Below, in pieces: positions 1 through 8,472 of a stretch of DNA of 64,000 nt. Numbering within the stretch: position 1 is the first letter of the stretch; each line of letters starts with the position of its first letter. Position numbers and translations under genes: made by a program. Source of the stretch: JBBDJB01 sp040880125 (GTDB lineage Bacteria; Planctomycetota; Planctomycetia; Pirellulales; JBBDJB01); contig JBBDJB010000049.1 of assembly GCA_040880125.1 (NCBI GenBank), forward strand, positions 14,709-78,708, given 5' to 3'. The notes under the pieces were generated by a model. The model searched no databases. It was not told where the DNA came from and was given only the letters and a program-made list of their open reading frames with translations.

Positions 1-633
1 AAGATCACCACCGACCTGGACGAGGTCCATGCCGAAAGCTACCTGAAGCAGGCCGAAGAAATCCTGGGCCAGGGTCCCGTCAAGACGGAAGGCCTCTCCC
101 ACCCGGAGTCTTACATCCGGGCGCATGCCCTGCAGCTATGGCACGAGCAAGGCGCCGAGGCGAATCCGCGGATTACCGAGTTGATCGAGGGGCCGACCGC
201 GCTGGACGAACTTGACCTGACGGCCCAGGTGCGCGTCATGGGAATCACGCGGCGTCTCATCGACGCCATGCTGACGCCAAAATGGCTGCAGACTGAGATG
301 GTCTTGGCCCACGCCAGGTTGTTTTTCGACGACTACGCGCCGGCCGACTCAGTCGTCTCCGTGGAGGCGCTGCGGGAGGAGGTCCATCAGTGCGACCAAG
401 CCCTGCGCGACTACTATTGCTACGTCCTTCTGGATTTCACATCGGCGGATCGGGAGCTAGAAGAGGCGCCCCTGGCGCATGCGATCGGTTTGGCGGAGGC
501 TCTTGACCTGAGTAAGGAGTTCCTCAGCATTGCAGCCAAAGGACTGAACCTCCGAAAGAAACAGGTGGAGAAGGTCTCTGCCGACCGAGAACGCATCGTC
601 GCGGCCGCGGCCAAGTCGGAGGCGGAGTCGTGA
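1..633 (+). CDS. C-terminal part of a probable metallopeptidase-type protein (5' end outside window)
   Basis: The reading frame is open from base 1, so the gene runs in from the left edge and only its last 210 residues are visible. The first visible part has the style of the post-catalytic region of M48-type peptidases found next to DUF4011 helicases: a HPESYIRAHALQLW stretch, then a GPTALDELDLTAQ stretch. The final 90 residues form an acidic helical unit resembling a TerB-like domain (DRELEEAPLAHAIGLAEALDL). No HExxH motif is in the visible part, so peptidase activity cannot be confirmed. Its stop codon overlaps the GTG start of the next gene (GTGA), so the two are probably translated together and act together. 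The M48 assignment is from memory of the family and is tentative. Confidence 0.5.
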   Translation, partial: KITTDLDEVHAESYLKQAEEILGQGPVKTEGLSHPESYIRAHALQLWHEQGAEANPRITELIEGPTALDELDLTAQVRVMGITRRLIDAMLTPKWLQTEMVLAHARLFFDDYAPADSVVSVEALREEVHQCDQALRDYYCYVLLDFTSADRELEEAPLAHAIGLAEALDLSKEFLSIAAKGLNLRKKQVEKVSADRERIVAAAAKSEAES

Positions 634-3600
634 CGACACTTGCGGAATTCTTGCGATCCCGCTTCGCGGCCGACGGTTTCACGACCGAAGACGCGCTGGC
701 CAGCTTCTTGCCCCTTGCTCGGGAGGTGCTCGACGCTCACGCGGCGGGGATGACAGCGCCGCTGGAAAGCCTTGACGAACTGCGTGTCGATGGCGTCCGG
801 ATCTGGTTTGAAGAGGCGAAACGACGCGATGTCCGCAGAGCAAGCAGCGAGGTACGCCGCATCGAGCGGGCGGGAATGTCCGCCGTCGAGGTCGTCTCCG
901 AGACCCGAGTCACCACGGAGCTAGGCGATGGCTCAGATATTATCGTTGACATGGCGATCGGCGATCCCGAGCAGCAGATGACATGGCCGGTCTATCTGCC
1001 AGGGTATCTATGCTGGGAGCACCGTCTGGGGGCCCACGATCCGCTGACAGACATCTTCGCTCTCGGCATGATTTTGGCGAGCATGGCCTGTGGCCTCGAT
1101 TTCCACGACAAGGAACAACTCGAAACGTTTGTCGCGCATCGCAAGAACCTGTTCGCGATAAACGCCCACCTCCATCCGGTCGTCGCTCGGGTCATCGCGC
1201 GGATGACGGAACTCGACCGCCGGCGCCGCGCGCAAGATTTGGCGTCGTTGGTCAAGACTCTGGAGAGCTATCGCGATCAGGAAGTCGACTTTGAGTTCGA
1301 TCTCGCGAAATCTGCGGAGTTTGCAGGCGGCTCGAAGCGGGACAAGCAGACGGTCATCCTCGGAAAGCTCCGCGAACGACTGTTCGAGATATCGCGTCGC
1401 AACAAGCTATTGCACTTTCGTGCGACAATGCAGAGCGTGAATCTGACGCACGCCTCCGTGCCGCTATCGTTCGACATCCAGAACATCCGTCCCGATCAGA
1501 TCCTGGTCTGGAGCGATCAGATGCGGAGGGAAGTGACGGGCGGGAAGCCCATCTCCCTAAACAAATATCTGAATTTTTCGGAGGTCCTCTATCTGCCCAG
1601 CCAACTGGAGAGGCTGATCGCCGAAACCAAGCGTGACCAGTCCGAATTCGGCTTTGCTCAGCTGCGTCTTGTGGTCTGCTTTCTGCATTGGGCGAACCTC
1701 AAAGAGAAACCCGTCGAGCAGTACGACTCGCCGCTGGTACTGCTGCCGGTTCAGTTGCGCAAGATGAAGGGTATTCGCGACACTTTCTACCTGGACGTCA
1801 TCTCATCGGAGGCCGAGGTCAATCCGGTCATCCGCCACCAATTCAAGCAGCTCTACGATATCGACTTGCCCGAGTCGATCGACTTTGCCGAGACGTCGTT
1901 GGACGAGCTGTATGAATCGCTTGGCCGCAAGATTGCGGCGTCCGAGTCGGCGGTCAACCTGACGAAGATCGATCGTCCGCGCATCGCTCTGATCCACGAA
2001 AAGGCCCGCCGCAAACTTGACCAGTACCGCCGGCGGGCCCGGCTGGCGGGCCGCGGGGTTCGCAAGCATCTCGATCTCGACTACAGCTACGACCCGGCCA
2101 ACTACCACCCGCTGGGGATCAAGCTGTTCAGCGCAAAGGTCCGCCCGTCCCAAACTCACCTCCGCGAGATCATCGAAGAGAATCCGCGTCCCAGGACATT
2201 CGCCGCCGCGGAGCAGGATCCACCCGTCGCGGAGAAAGAACGGCAATTCTTCTCGCTGCAGTCGGGCGGCGAAGCGAATCCCTACGACTGGACGTTCGAT
2301 CTTTGCAGCGTGACACTCGCCAACTTCAAATATCGCCGGATGTCGCTGGTGCGGGACTACGAGGAGTTGCTTGGAGACGGAATGACGAATCTCGCTTTCG
2401 AGGCAACGTTTTCCCTCTCGCCCCGTCCCATCGACAACCAGCCGCTCGACGCTCGAGCCCTGGTAGACCGCTTTGACGTGGTCCCCTGCGACCCCACGCA
2501 GGCCCGGGCGATCGCTGTGGCAGAGCAGGGCAAGAGTTTCATCATTCAAGGCCCACCCGGCACGGGAAAGTCCCAGACGATCACGAACCTGATCGCAGAT
2601 TATATCGCGCGAGGCAAGCGGGTCCTGTTTGTGTGCGAGAAACGCGCGGCGATCGACGTCGTCTACGCGCGGTTGCGTCAGTGCGGCCTGGCGGAGCTCT
2701 GCTGCCTTATTCACGACTCCCAGACCGACAAGAAGGAATTCGTGATGGATCTCAAGCAGACCTACGAAAAACTGTTGGAGACCCCGAAGCAACAATCGAC
2801 CGCTCTGGACCGCAGCGAGATGGTCCAGCAGTTGAGCCGAGCCGTCACGCCGCTTGAGCAGTTCGATCAGGCAATGCAGACTGAGCGGAGCGAACTCGGG
2901 GCAACGGCGAGGAGCTTGCTGGACCGCTGCATCGAACTGCAGAAGTCCTTACCCGACCTGGACGCCGTGACCCGGGAAAAGCTCCCGCGTTACTCAGAGT
3001 GGCTGCAGAGCCGGGCGGCCATCCATCGCTTCGAGCGGGCTCTGCAGGACGTCGGCGGTGGCCAGGTGCTCGCCAAACACCCCATGCGAATACTGTCGCC
3101 TCAGCTGGCAACCGAGGTACATCCGCTGGAGGTCATTTCGCAATCCGTGAGAGAGGCGCAATCGCAGCTGGAGCGAGCCGAACAAGCATTGAGCCGGTGC
3201 GGCGTCCCTCGTAGCGGGTGGGAGCCGCTAGATCGTGCTGTTCAGCTCACTCAGTACGCGTGCCGCATCCAATCGGTCGCCGAGGCCGATCTCGTGCATC
3301 TGTTGAATCTAAAGCACAAGGAATCGAAGTGGTTTAGCGAGCAGCTCAAAGTCCTTCAGAAGTCCAATCGGGTCGTTGAAGACGCCGAGAAACTGAATGG
3401 CAATTGGGTTGCAAAGTTGACGGCGGAAGAGACAAGTCTCGCCTTGCAGCAAGCCCAGCGGTTCGAGGGGTCACGTTTTGCCTGGCTCACGCCCTCCTGG
3501 TGGCGCCTCCGCGGCGTGCTGAGACGCTGCTACCAGTTCAACGCTCACAAGATTCGTCCTCCCTGGTCCCAGATTCTCGGACAGCTCTCCAGTGAGCACG

Positions 3601-6146
3601 AAGCACAGGAACAACGACAAGGTCTGTTGCAGGAGACGGCCGAGCGTCTGAGGGTCGACGAGGAACGGGTGTCGGGGCTGATCGAGACGATAGGCGATGT
3701 CGTCACCTGGGCGCCGCAAGCGCCGCGTTGGCTGTCCGCAGTTCATGGCGCCCTCGTCAAATCCCTCCGAGCTGGTGAGATCGTCGAGCGAGTCCTCCAA
3801 GCCAAGGAACCAGTTGACGGCGCGTGCAAGCACCTCGCAAGGATCTCCGACGGCGCCGATCAATTGCCGCTGGAGAATCTGAAGTCGTCGCTTGCACATG
3901 TTATTGACAACCTCGATTCGGTTGCGGATTTTCTGGAATGCCTGCGTAAACTTCAATCGATTCCCCAGAACGTCGCCAGCGCGCTGCGCGTCCTGCCTCA
4001 CGCACCGCAGGAAATCGAGGCGGCCGTGGCGGACCAGGGCCTCTCCGAGCTGTATCGACGAGACAAGCAATTCGAGCGTTTTAGTTCCCAGACGCACCGC
4101 ACGCTCGCCAGCAGGCTGGAGGTGCAATACGACCGGTGGCTCGATATGAACGCTGCGGAAATCCGCGACCGAGTGCGACGCAGGTTCCTCAAGTGCGTTC
4201 ACATTACGGAGCAACCCGCGGCGAAGCTCACCGCGGAGGAGAAGGAATTTAAACGTCGTTACAATCGAGGGCGACGTGAGTTGGAGCACGAGTTCGGTAA
4301 GCAGATGCGGTACAAAGCGATCCGCGACCTTGTCAGCGGTGAGTCGGGCGATGTGGTCAACGACCTAAAGCCCGTTTGGTTGATGAGCCCCTTGAGCGTA
4401 TCGGACACGTTGCCGCTCTCCCCGGATAGATTCGATGTCGTAATCTTCGACGAGGCAAGTCAGATCACGCTGGAAGAAGCCGTGCCCGCGCTATTCCGTG
4501 CGACGCAGTCGATCATTGTCGGGGACGAGATGCAGCTCCCGCCGACTGATTTCTTCTCCGCCAAGCAATCGGCCGAGGAGGAAGAGGAAGAACTGCTGAT
4601 TGAGTCGGACGGCGGACTGGTGCAGTACGATCTTGATTCTGGCAGCTTTCTCAGCCATGCGGCTAAGAACCTGCCCTCGACGATGCTGGGCTGGCATTAT
4701 CGCAGCCGAAGCGAATCACTAATTAGCTTCTCCAACTGGGCGTTCTACGATGGCCGACTGCTGACGGTCCCCGACGAATCGCTTGCCAACGTCCAGCGGG
4801 AGCCGATTGTCGCGACGTCCGCGGAGCACGGCGCATTGGGCGCGGAGGAGACGCTAAAACGCCCGATTAGCTATCATTTGCTCAGCCACGGCGTCTATGA
4901 CAAACGTCGCAATCGCGCCGAGGCGGAATACATCGCCGAAATGGTTCGCAGCCTACTACAAGACACGCCCCAAAGCACGATCGGAATCGTCGCGTTTTCC
5001 GAAGCTCAGCAGGACGAGATCGACCAAGCGCTCTCGCGAATGGCGGCAGACGACAAGCTGTTTGGCGATGCGCTTGAACAAGCGTATGAACGGGAGGACG
5101 ACGGTCAGTTCGTGGGACTGCTCGTGAAGAACTTGGAGAATATCCAAGGCGACGAGCGTGACATCATCATCCTAAGCGTTTGTTATGGACGCCCTCCGAT
5201 CGGCAGGATGCGGATGAACTTTGGGCCGATCAACAAGAGCGGCGGTGAGAAGCGATTGAACGTCGCCTTCTCCCGCGCCAAACAGCACATGGCGGTCGTC
5301 AGCTCCATCGACTCCACCGAGATCACCAACGACTACAACGATGGGGCCAACTGTCTGAAGAGCTATTTGAGATACGCCGAGGCGGTATCCGTCGGCGATG
5401 CACACGCTGCGGCGAGGATCACACATGGTCTGTCACGCTGGGCACATGCCGAGCAGAACCCAGCGACTTCGTCCCAAGAGATTGTTGCAGAGCAGGTTGC
5501 CGACGCCCTAACGGCGGCCGGTTATCAGGTTGATCGTTCTGTTGGGCAGTCCCACTTCCGTTGCGATTTGGCCGTCTACCAGCAGGGGGACGCGATCTAC
5601 CGGCTTGGCATCCTCGTCGATGGAAAAAGCTACTACGAACAATCGGACGTATTGGAACGTGACATGATGCGTCCCAGACTCCTTAGGGCGTTTGGGTGGC
5701 GGATTGTGCACGTCTTGGCGAAGGATTGGTACGCTGACCAGGACGGAGAACTGAATCGGATCATCGCAATTCTTGAAGGCGGTGAAGTTGAAGATCACCA
5801 AGACGACGACGGGGAATTTGAGGACGACGATCTGCGCCTACTTCACATCGAATCCAACGAAAGCCAGCACACAACCTCAGACGGCGAAAGACACGAGCAG
5901 GAGAGCAATTCTGACGAGGACGAGGAAGCATCGTCCAAGACGCGTCGATTCGAATTGCGTGACGGAAAGTCAAGCAAGTTCTGGGAGATTGTTCTGGAGG
6001 GCGACGAACATACAGTGACTTTCGGACGCATCGGCACGAATGGACAGACACGCACGAAAGCCTTCGACAACGCGACAGCGGCGCAAAACGACTACCAACG
6101 ATTGATACGCGAGAAGATCAGGAAAGGGTACAAAGAGGTGAGTTGA
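630..6146 (+). CDS. Multidomain DUF4011 superfamily-1 helicase with degenerate kinase lobe, MTES_1575-type nuclease and WGR domain
   Basis: This 1838-residue protein starts with GTG inside the stop of the previous gene. Residues 20-215 resemble a protein-kinase C-lobe: LPLAREVLDAHAAG is like the helix before the catalytic loop, and DIFALGMILASMACG is like subdomain IX. HRD, DFG and the N-lobe are missing, so it should be inactive. DUF4011 follows from about residue 240. The SF1 helicase core has Walker A GPPGTGKS (641-648), Walker B DEASQ (1274-1278), GDEMQLPPT just after it, and a motif VI-like NVAFSRAKQ near 1540. Residues 1615-1710 match the Vsr/PD-(D/E)xK-like MTES_1575 fold, with D1646, D1664 and K1666 retained (VDGK). 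A WGR domain ends the protein (about 1768-1837), preceded by an acidic linker. The architecture suggests binding and cutting of foreign or damaged nucleic acid, probably as a defence protein. That role is inferred. Confidence 0.88.
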   Translation: MTTLAEFLRSRFAADGFTTEDALASFLPLAREVLDAHAAGMTAPLESLDELRVDGVRIWFEEAKRRDVRRASSEVRRIERAGMSAVEVVSETRVTTELGDGSDIIVDMAIGDPEQQMTWPVYLPGYLCWEHRLGAHDPLTDIFALGMILASMACGLDFHDKEQLETFVAHRKNLFAINAHLHPVVARVIARMTELDRRRRAQDLASLVKTLESYRDQEVDFEFDLAKSAEFAGGSKRDKQTVILGKLRERLFEISRRNKLLHFRATMQSVNLTHASVPLSFDIQNIRPDQILVWSDQMRREVTGGKPISLNKYLNFSEVLYLPSQLERLIAETKRDQSEFGFAQLRLVVCFLHWANLKEKPVEQYDSPLVLLPVQLRKMKGIRDTFYLDVISSEAEVNPVIRHQFKQLYDIDLPESIDFAETSLDELYESLGRKIAASESAVNLTKIDRPRIALIHEKARRKLDQYRRRARLAGRGVRKHLDLDYSYDPANYHPLGIKLFSAKVRPSQTHLREIIEENPRPRTFAAAEQDPPVAEKERQFFSLQSGGEANPYDWTFDLCSVTLANFKYRRMSLVRDYEELLGDGMTNLAFEATFSLSPRPIDNQPLDARALVDRFDVVPCDPTQARAIAVAEQGKSFIIQGPPGTGKSQTITNLIADYIARGKRVLFVCEKRAAIDVVYARLRQCGLAELCCLIHDSQTDKKEFVMDLKQTYEKLLETPKQQSTALDRSEMVQQLSRAVTPLEQFDQAMQTERSELGATARSLLDRCIELQKSLPDLDAVTREKLPRYSEWLQSRAAIHRFERALQDVGGGQVLAKHPMRILSPQLATEVHPLEVISQSVREAQSQLERAEQALSRCGVPRSGWEPLDRAVQLTQYACRIQSVAEADLVHLLNLKHKESKWFSEQLKVLQKSNRVVEDAEKLNGNWVAKLTAEETSLALQQAQRFEGSRFAWLTPSWWRLRGVLRRCYQFNAHKIRPPWSQILGQLSSEHEAQEQRQGLLQETAERLRVDEERVSGLIETIGDVVTWAPQAPRWLSAVHGALVKSLRAGEIVERVLQAKEPVDGACKHLARISDGADQLPLENLKSSLAHVIDNLDSVADFLECLRKLQSIPQNVASALRVLPHAPQEIEAAVADQGLSELYRRDKQFERFSSQTHRTLASRLEVQYDRWLDMNAAEIRDRVRRRFLKCVHITEQPAAKLTAEEKEFKRRYNRGRRELEHEFGKQMRYKAIRDLVSGESGDVVNDLKPVWLMSPLSVSDTLPLSPDRFDVVIFDEASQITLEEAVPALFRATQSIIVGDEMQLPPTDFFSAKQSAEEEEEELLIESDGGLVQYDLDSGSFLSHAAKNLPSTMLGWHYRSRSESLISFSNWAFYDGRLLTVPDESLANVQREPIVATSAEHGALGAEETLKRPISYHLLSHGVYDKRRNRAEAEYIAEMVRSLLQDTPQSTIGIVAFSEAQQDEIDQALSRMAADDKLFGDALEQAYEREDDGQFVGLLVKNLENIQGDERDIIILSVCYGRPPIGRMRMNFGPINKSGGEKRLNVAFSRAKQHMAVVSSIDSTEITNDYNDGANCLKSYLRYAEAVSVGDAHAAARITHGLSRWAHAEQNPATSSQEIVAEQVADALTAAGYQVDRSVGQSHFRCDLAVYQQGDAIYRLGILVDGKSYYEQSDVLERDMMRPRLLRAFGWRIVHVLAKDWYADQDGELNRIIAILEGGEVEDHQDDDGEFEDDDLRLLHIESNESQHTTSDGERHEQESNSDEDEEASSKTRRFELRDGKSSKFWEIVLEGDEHTVTFGRIGTNGQTRTKAFDNATAAQNDYQRLIREKIRKGYKEVS

Positions 6147-6526
6147 GCCGTTTTCAAGTCTCCCATACTCGCTTCCACGACCAGTCATGTGCGGAGCACA
6201 CAATGCCAAGCGGGTCGAATGTACAATCGCGTAGCTGGGGCGTGTCTCATGGGCGGCGCATAACTCATGCTCATCAAGCGAAGCCTATTCCTGGGCCTCC
6301 AATCGAGGCCATCTCATGAACTCGGTAAAATGGTCGCACACACGCGACAACTCGCCAGTCTCGTGGTCGTGAAAAAGGACGGCGGGAAACTTCGCGAAGG
6401 CTCTCCGCCGAGCAGCAACAAGAGTGTGGTCCACCGATTGGCGGTGTTTTAGTCGATGCACCCATCGGACATTCTCGGTACACGACTAAGCACGCTGTGG
6501 CCTGAGTATTCGCTATGCGCCACGAT
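6147..6526. other. Intergenic stretch between convergent genes
   Basis: No convincing gene is seen in these 380 bases; the only open frames are about 60-80 codons and lack ribosome-binding sites. A perfect 6-bp hairpin (GGCCTC, loop CAATC, GAGGCC) lies at 6294-6310. It could help end transcription of the helicase gene, although no T-run follows it. Confidence 0.5.
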
Positions 6527-7123
6527 TTACCTCTTCACTGGATCGTTGGGGATAAAGCGAACTTCATCCGCCGCCAAGTACTCGCCGGTTCGCGACCCGC
6601 TAAACTCGACGTAGGAGATCTCGCTGGCCTCCACCTTCAGCTCGAAAGTTGGCACAGGATCTTCAGGCTTTTTACGGCCCGGCACGACTTCCAATTCGTC
6701 ACGCGCGACAACCTCTCCATCGCTGTTGAACGCCTCCAATCTGGCCGCGGCGCCTGTCGATGCCCAAAAGACGATCGTCACCGCGGACGCGCTATTGGGA
6801 AACCGCACCTGCACCGGGATTTCCTGTTCGTTCGCCATCGCGTTGAGAATGCCCTTGCGCCCCGAAGCGATGTGGGGGAAAAACATGATCCGCCCGCGGG
6901 CTTCACTCCGCTCGGGTTGGCGGGCCAGCTTAAACTCGACTCCCTTTTCCACATACTGCTCCGGGCGATTCACGACTTCGTCGTTGGTGGGGTCCAGCCG
7001 GATAGGGGCCTGTTCGAAGTCAATGACCACGTCGTCGGCGGTCGCGGCGTTCGAAAGGCATAGCGCGAGACCCGCAAACCACGCATAGCGCATCCGAATC
7101 AAGGCAAAAAGCCCTGGCATCAT
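6527..7123 (-). CDS. Small exported protein of unknown function
   Basis: The 198-residue product has a signal peptide; the segment MRYAWFAGLALCLSNAATA, starting at residue 11, ends in a good signal-peptidase site. The mature part is predicted mostly beta, with features such as VVIDFEQAP at its start and a C-terminal segment SYVEFSGSRTGEY, in the style of small lectin-like or PEP-CTERM-type extracellular beta-sandwich domains. No catalytic motif is recognised. The upstream ATG at 7121-7123 overlaps the stop of the DUF1552 gene (ATGA), which supports that start through coupling, although initiation at the internal Met11 would give a cleaner signal peptide. It is the last gene of the DUF1592-DUF1552 operon and probably works with those two exported proteins. 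Confidence 0.72.
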   Translation of the reverse strand: MMPGLFALIRMRYAWFAGLALCLSNAATADDVVIDFEQAPIRLDPTNDEVVNRPEQYVEKGVEFKLARQPERSEARGRIMFFPHIASGRKGILNAMANEQEIPVQVRFPNSASAVTIVFWASTGAAARLEAFNSDGEVVARDELEVVPGRKKPEDPVPTFELKVEASEISYVEFSGSRTGEYLAADEVRFIPNDPVKR

Positions 7124-8466
7124 GACGTCATCTCCAGACCGCGCATGGTCCCCGTGGCCGTGGCAAAAACATCCGTCTCGATGTCCATTCGCTGCAGCAT
7201 CGAGACAAACAGATTCGGCAACGGATAGTTGCTCGCGGGATCAAACTTTAGATGCTGGCCGTGATGGAATCCGCCTCCGGCGAAGAAGATCGGCATATTC
7301 GTGGTGGAATGCGCGTTGGCATCCCCGAGGTTGGATCCGTAGAGCACCATCGTGCGATCCAAGAGCGTCTCGCCCTCTTCCTCGACGGACTTGAGATCTT
7401 TCAGCAGCCCGGCCATGGTCCGCATCTGCCACTCATCGATCACCTTGAGTTGGGCCAGTTTCTCCTCGGACTTGCCGTGGTGCGAGAGATTATGATAGCC
7501 GTCCGTAATCGTCGCACCTTGGATCTGCATTGCCGGGGTCGAAACGCCATTCTGCATTAGTGTAATCGCTCGAGTCGAATCCGTCTGAAAGGCCAAACGT
7601 GCGATCCGGTACATCACCTCAATCGCTTGAATGAATTGCGCGGAGCTGGTTGGGTCATTTGGGGGCGGTTCGTCGACCACCGGCTTCGGCCTGTTTTCCC
7701 ATGCCCGCGCGGCTTGCAGGCGGTTTTCCAAGTCGCGAACGCTACTGAAGTATTGTTCCAGACGATCACGGTCGCCAGCGCCGACGTTGCGCTCCAGTGC
7801 TCGCGCCTGCTGCGAAACCGTGTCCAGAATGCTGCGGCCCGTATCGATCTCGCGGATCTTGGCGTCGATCTCTGGTTGCGTCCCCTGCAAGAACAGTTGT
7901 TGAAAAACGTCCGACGCGCTCTGCTCGGGTGGAATGGCCACGCCGGTCCCGGTCCAGGAAAGGCTCCGATTGCCGTTAATCGCCAGCGAGAGCGAAGGAA
8001 TTCGAGTACTCGCGCCAATGTGCTCCGCAACGTGCTGATCCAGCGAGATGGAATTGCGAAATGAGCTGCTCGCCGGATGCGGCGCCGCGGTGAGGAAGCT
8101 GATGTCGGAAGGATGCCCTCCATCGACGTTCGGATGCGACACGCCGCTGAAGACGGTGAAATCGGCGCGATGTTCCTGCAGGAAGGTCAAATAATGCGAG
8201 GGCGTGTAATCGAAGCCCTGGTCGGCCGGAAAAAAGTGCTCGGGCAGCACGCCCAGATTATTGCAGATTGCCAACATGCGCCGAGGCTTACCGACTGCGT
8301 CCGGGGCCGAGCCAGCGTGTGCATCCCGTGCGAACGCAGGTACCATCGCATCCAGAAACGGCAGCGACAGCGCCACGCCCGCCCCCTGCAAGAAGCGCCG
8401 CCGCTCAATCGCCTTGCCGGTTACAGAGCCGGGACCAAACGCTGCGCATCGTGGTTTTTCTTTCAT
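7120..8466 (-). CDS. DUF1552 domain-containing Tat-type exported protein
   Basis: This 448-residue planctomycete protein of the DUF1552 family carries an N-terminal twin-arginine-like signal (RRRFLQGAGVALSLPFLDAM, residues 22-41). Typical family segments follow: an ICNNLGVLPEHFF start to the core, HPNVDGGHPS, DGYHNLSHHGKSEEK, and a C-terminal MVLYGSNLGDANAH. DUF1552 proteins resemble the sulfatase/alkaline-phosphatase-like DUF1501 family and nearly always sit beside a DUF1592 cytochrome, as here, where the upstream gene ends 6 bases before this start. The biochemical role is not established; periplasmic work in polymer or sulfated-glycan breakdown is often suggested. A second, differently arranged copy lies at 59965-61332. 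Confidence 0.9.
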   Translation of the reverse strand: MKEKPRCAAFGPGSVTGKAIERRRFLQGAGVALSLPFLDAMVPAFARDAHAGSAPDAVGKPRRMLAICNNLGVLPEHFFPADQGFDYTPSHYLTFLQEHRADFTVFSGVSHPNVDGGHPSDISFLTAAPHPASSSFRNSISLDQHVAEHIGASTRIPSLSLAINGNRSLSWTGTGVAIPPEQSASDVFQQLFLQGTQPEIDAKIREIDTGRSILDTVSQQARALERNVGAGDRDRLEQYFSSVRDLENRLQAARAWENRPKPVVDEPPPNDPTSSAQFIQAIEVMYRIARLAFQTDSTRAITLMQNGVSTPAMQIQGATITDGYHNLSHHGKSEEKLAQLKVIDEWQMRTMAGLLKDLKSVEEEGETLLDRTMVLYGSNLGDANAHSTTNMPIFFAGGGFHHGQHLKFDPASNYPLPNLFVSMLQRMDIETDVFATATGTMRGLEMTS

Positions 8467-8472
8467 GGTATC

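Noticed and set aside
1803..2795. 330-codon frame on the minus strand inside the helicase gene
   Set aside because: Antisense shadow of the high-GC helicase gene; no family match and the plus-strand gene has clear Walker and nuclease motifs.
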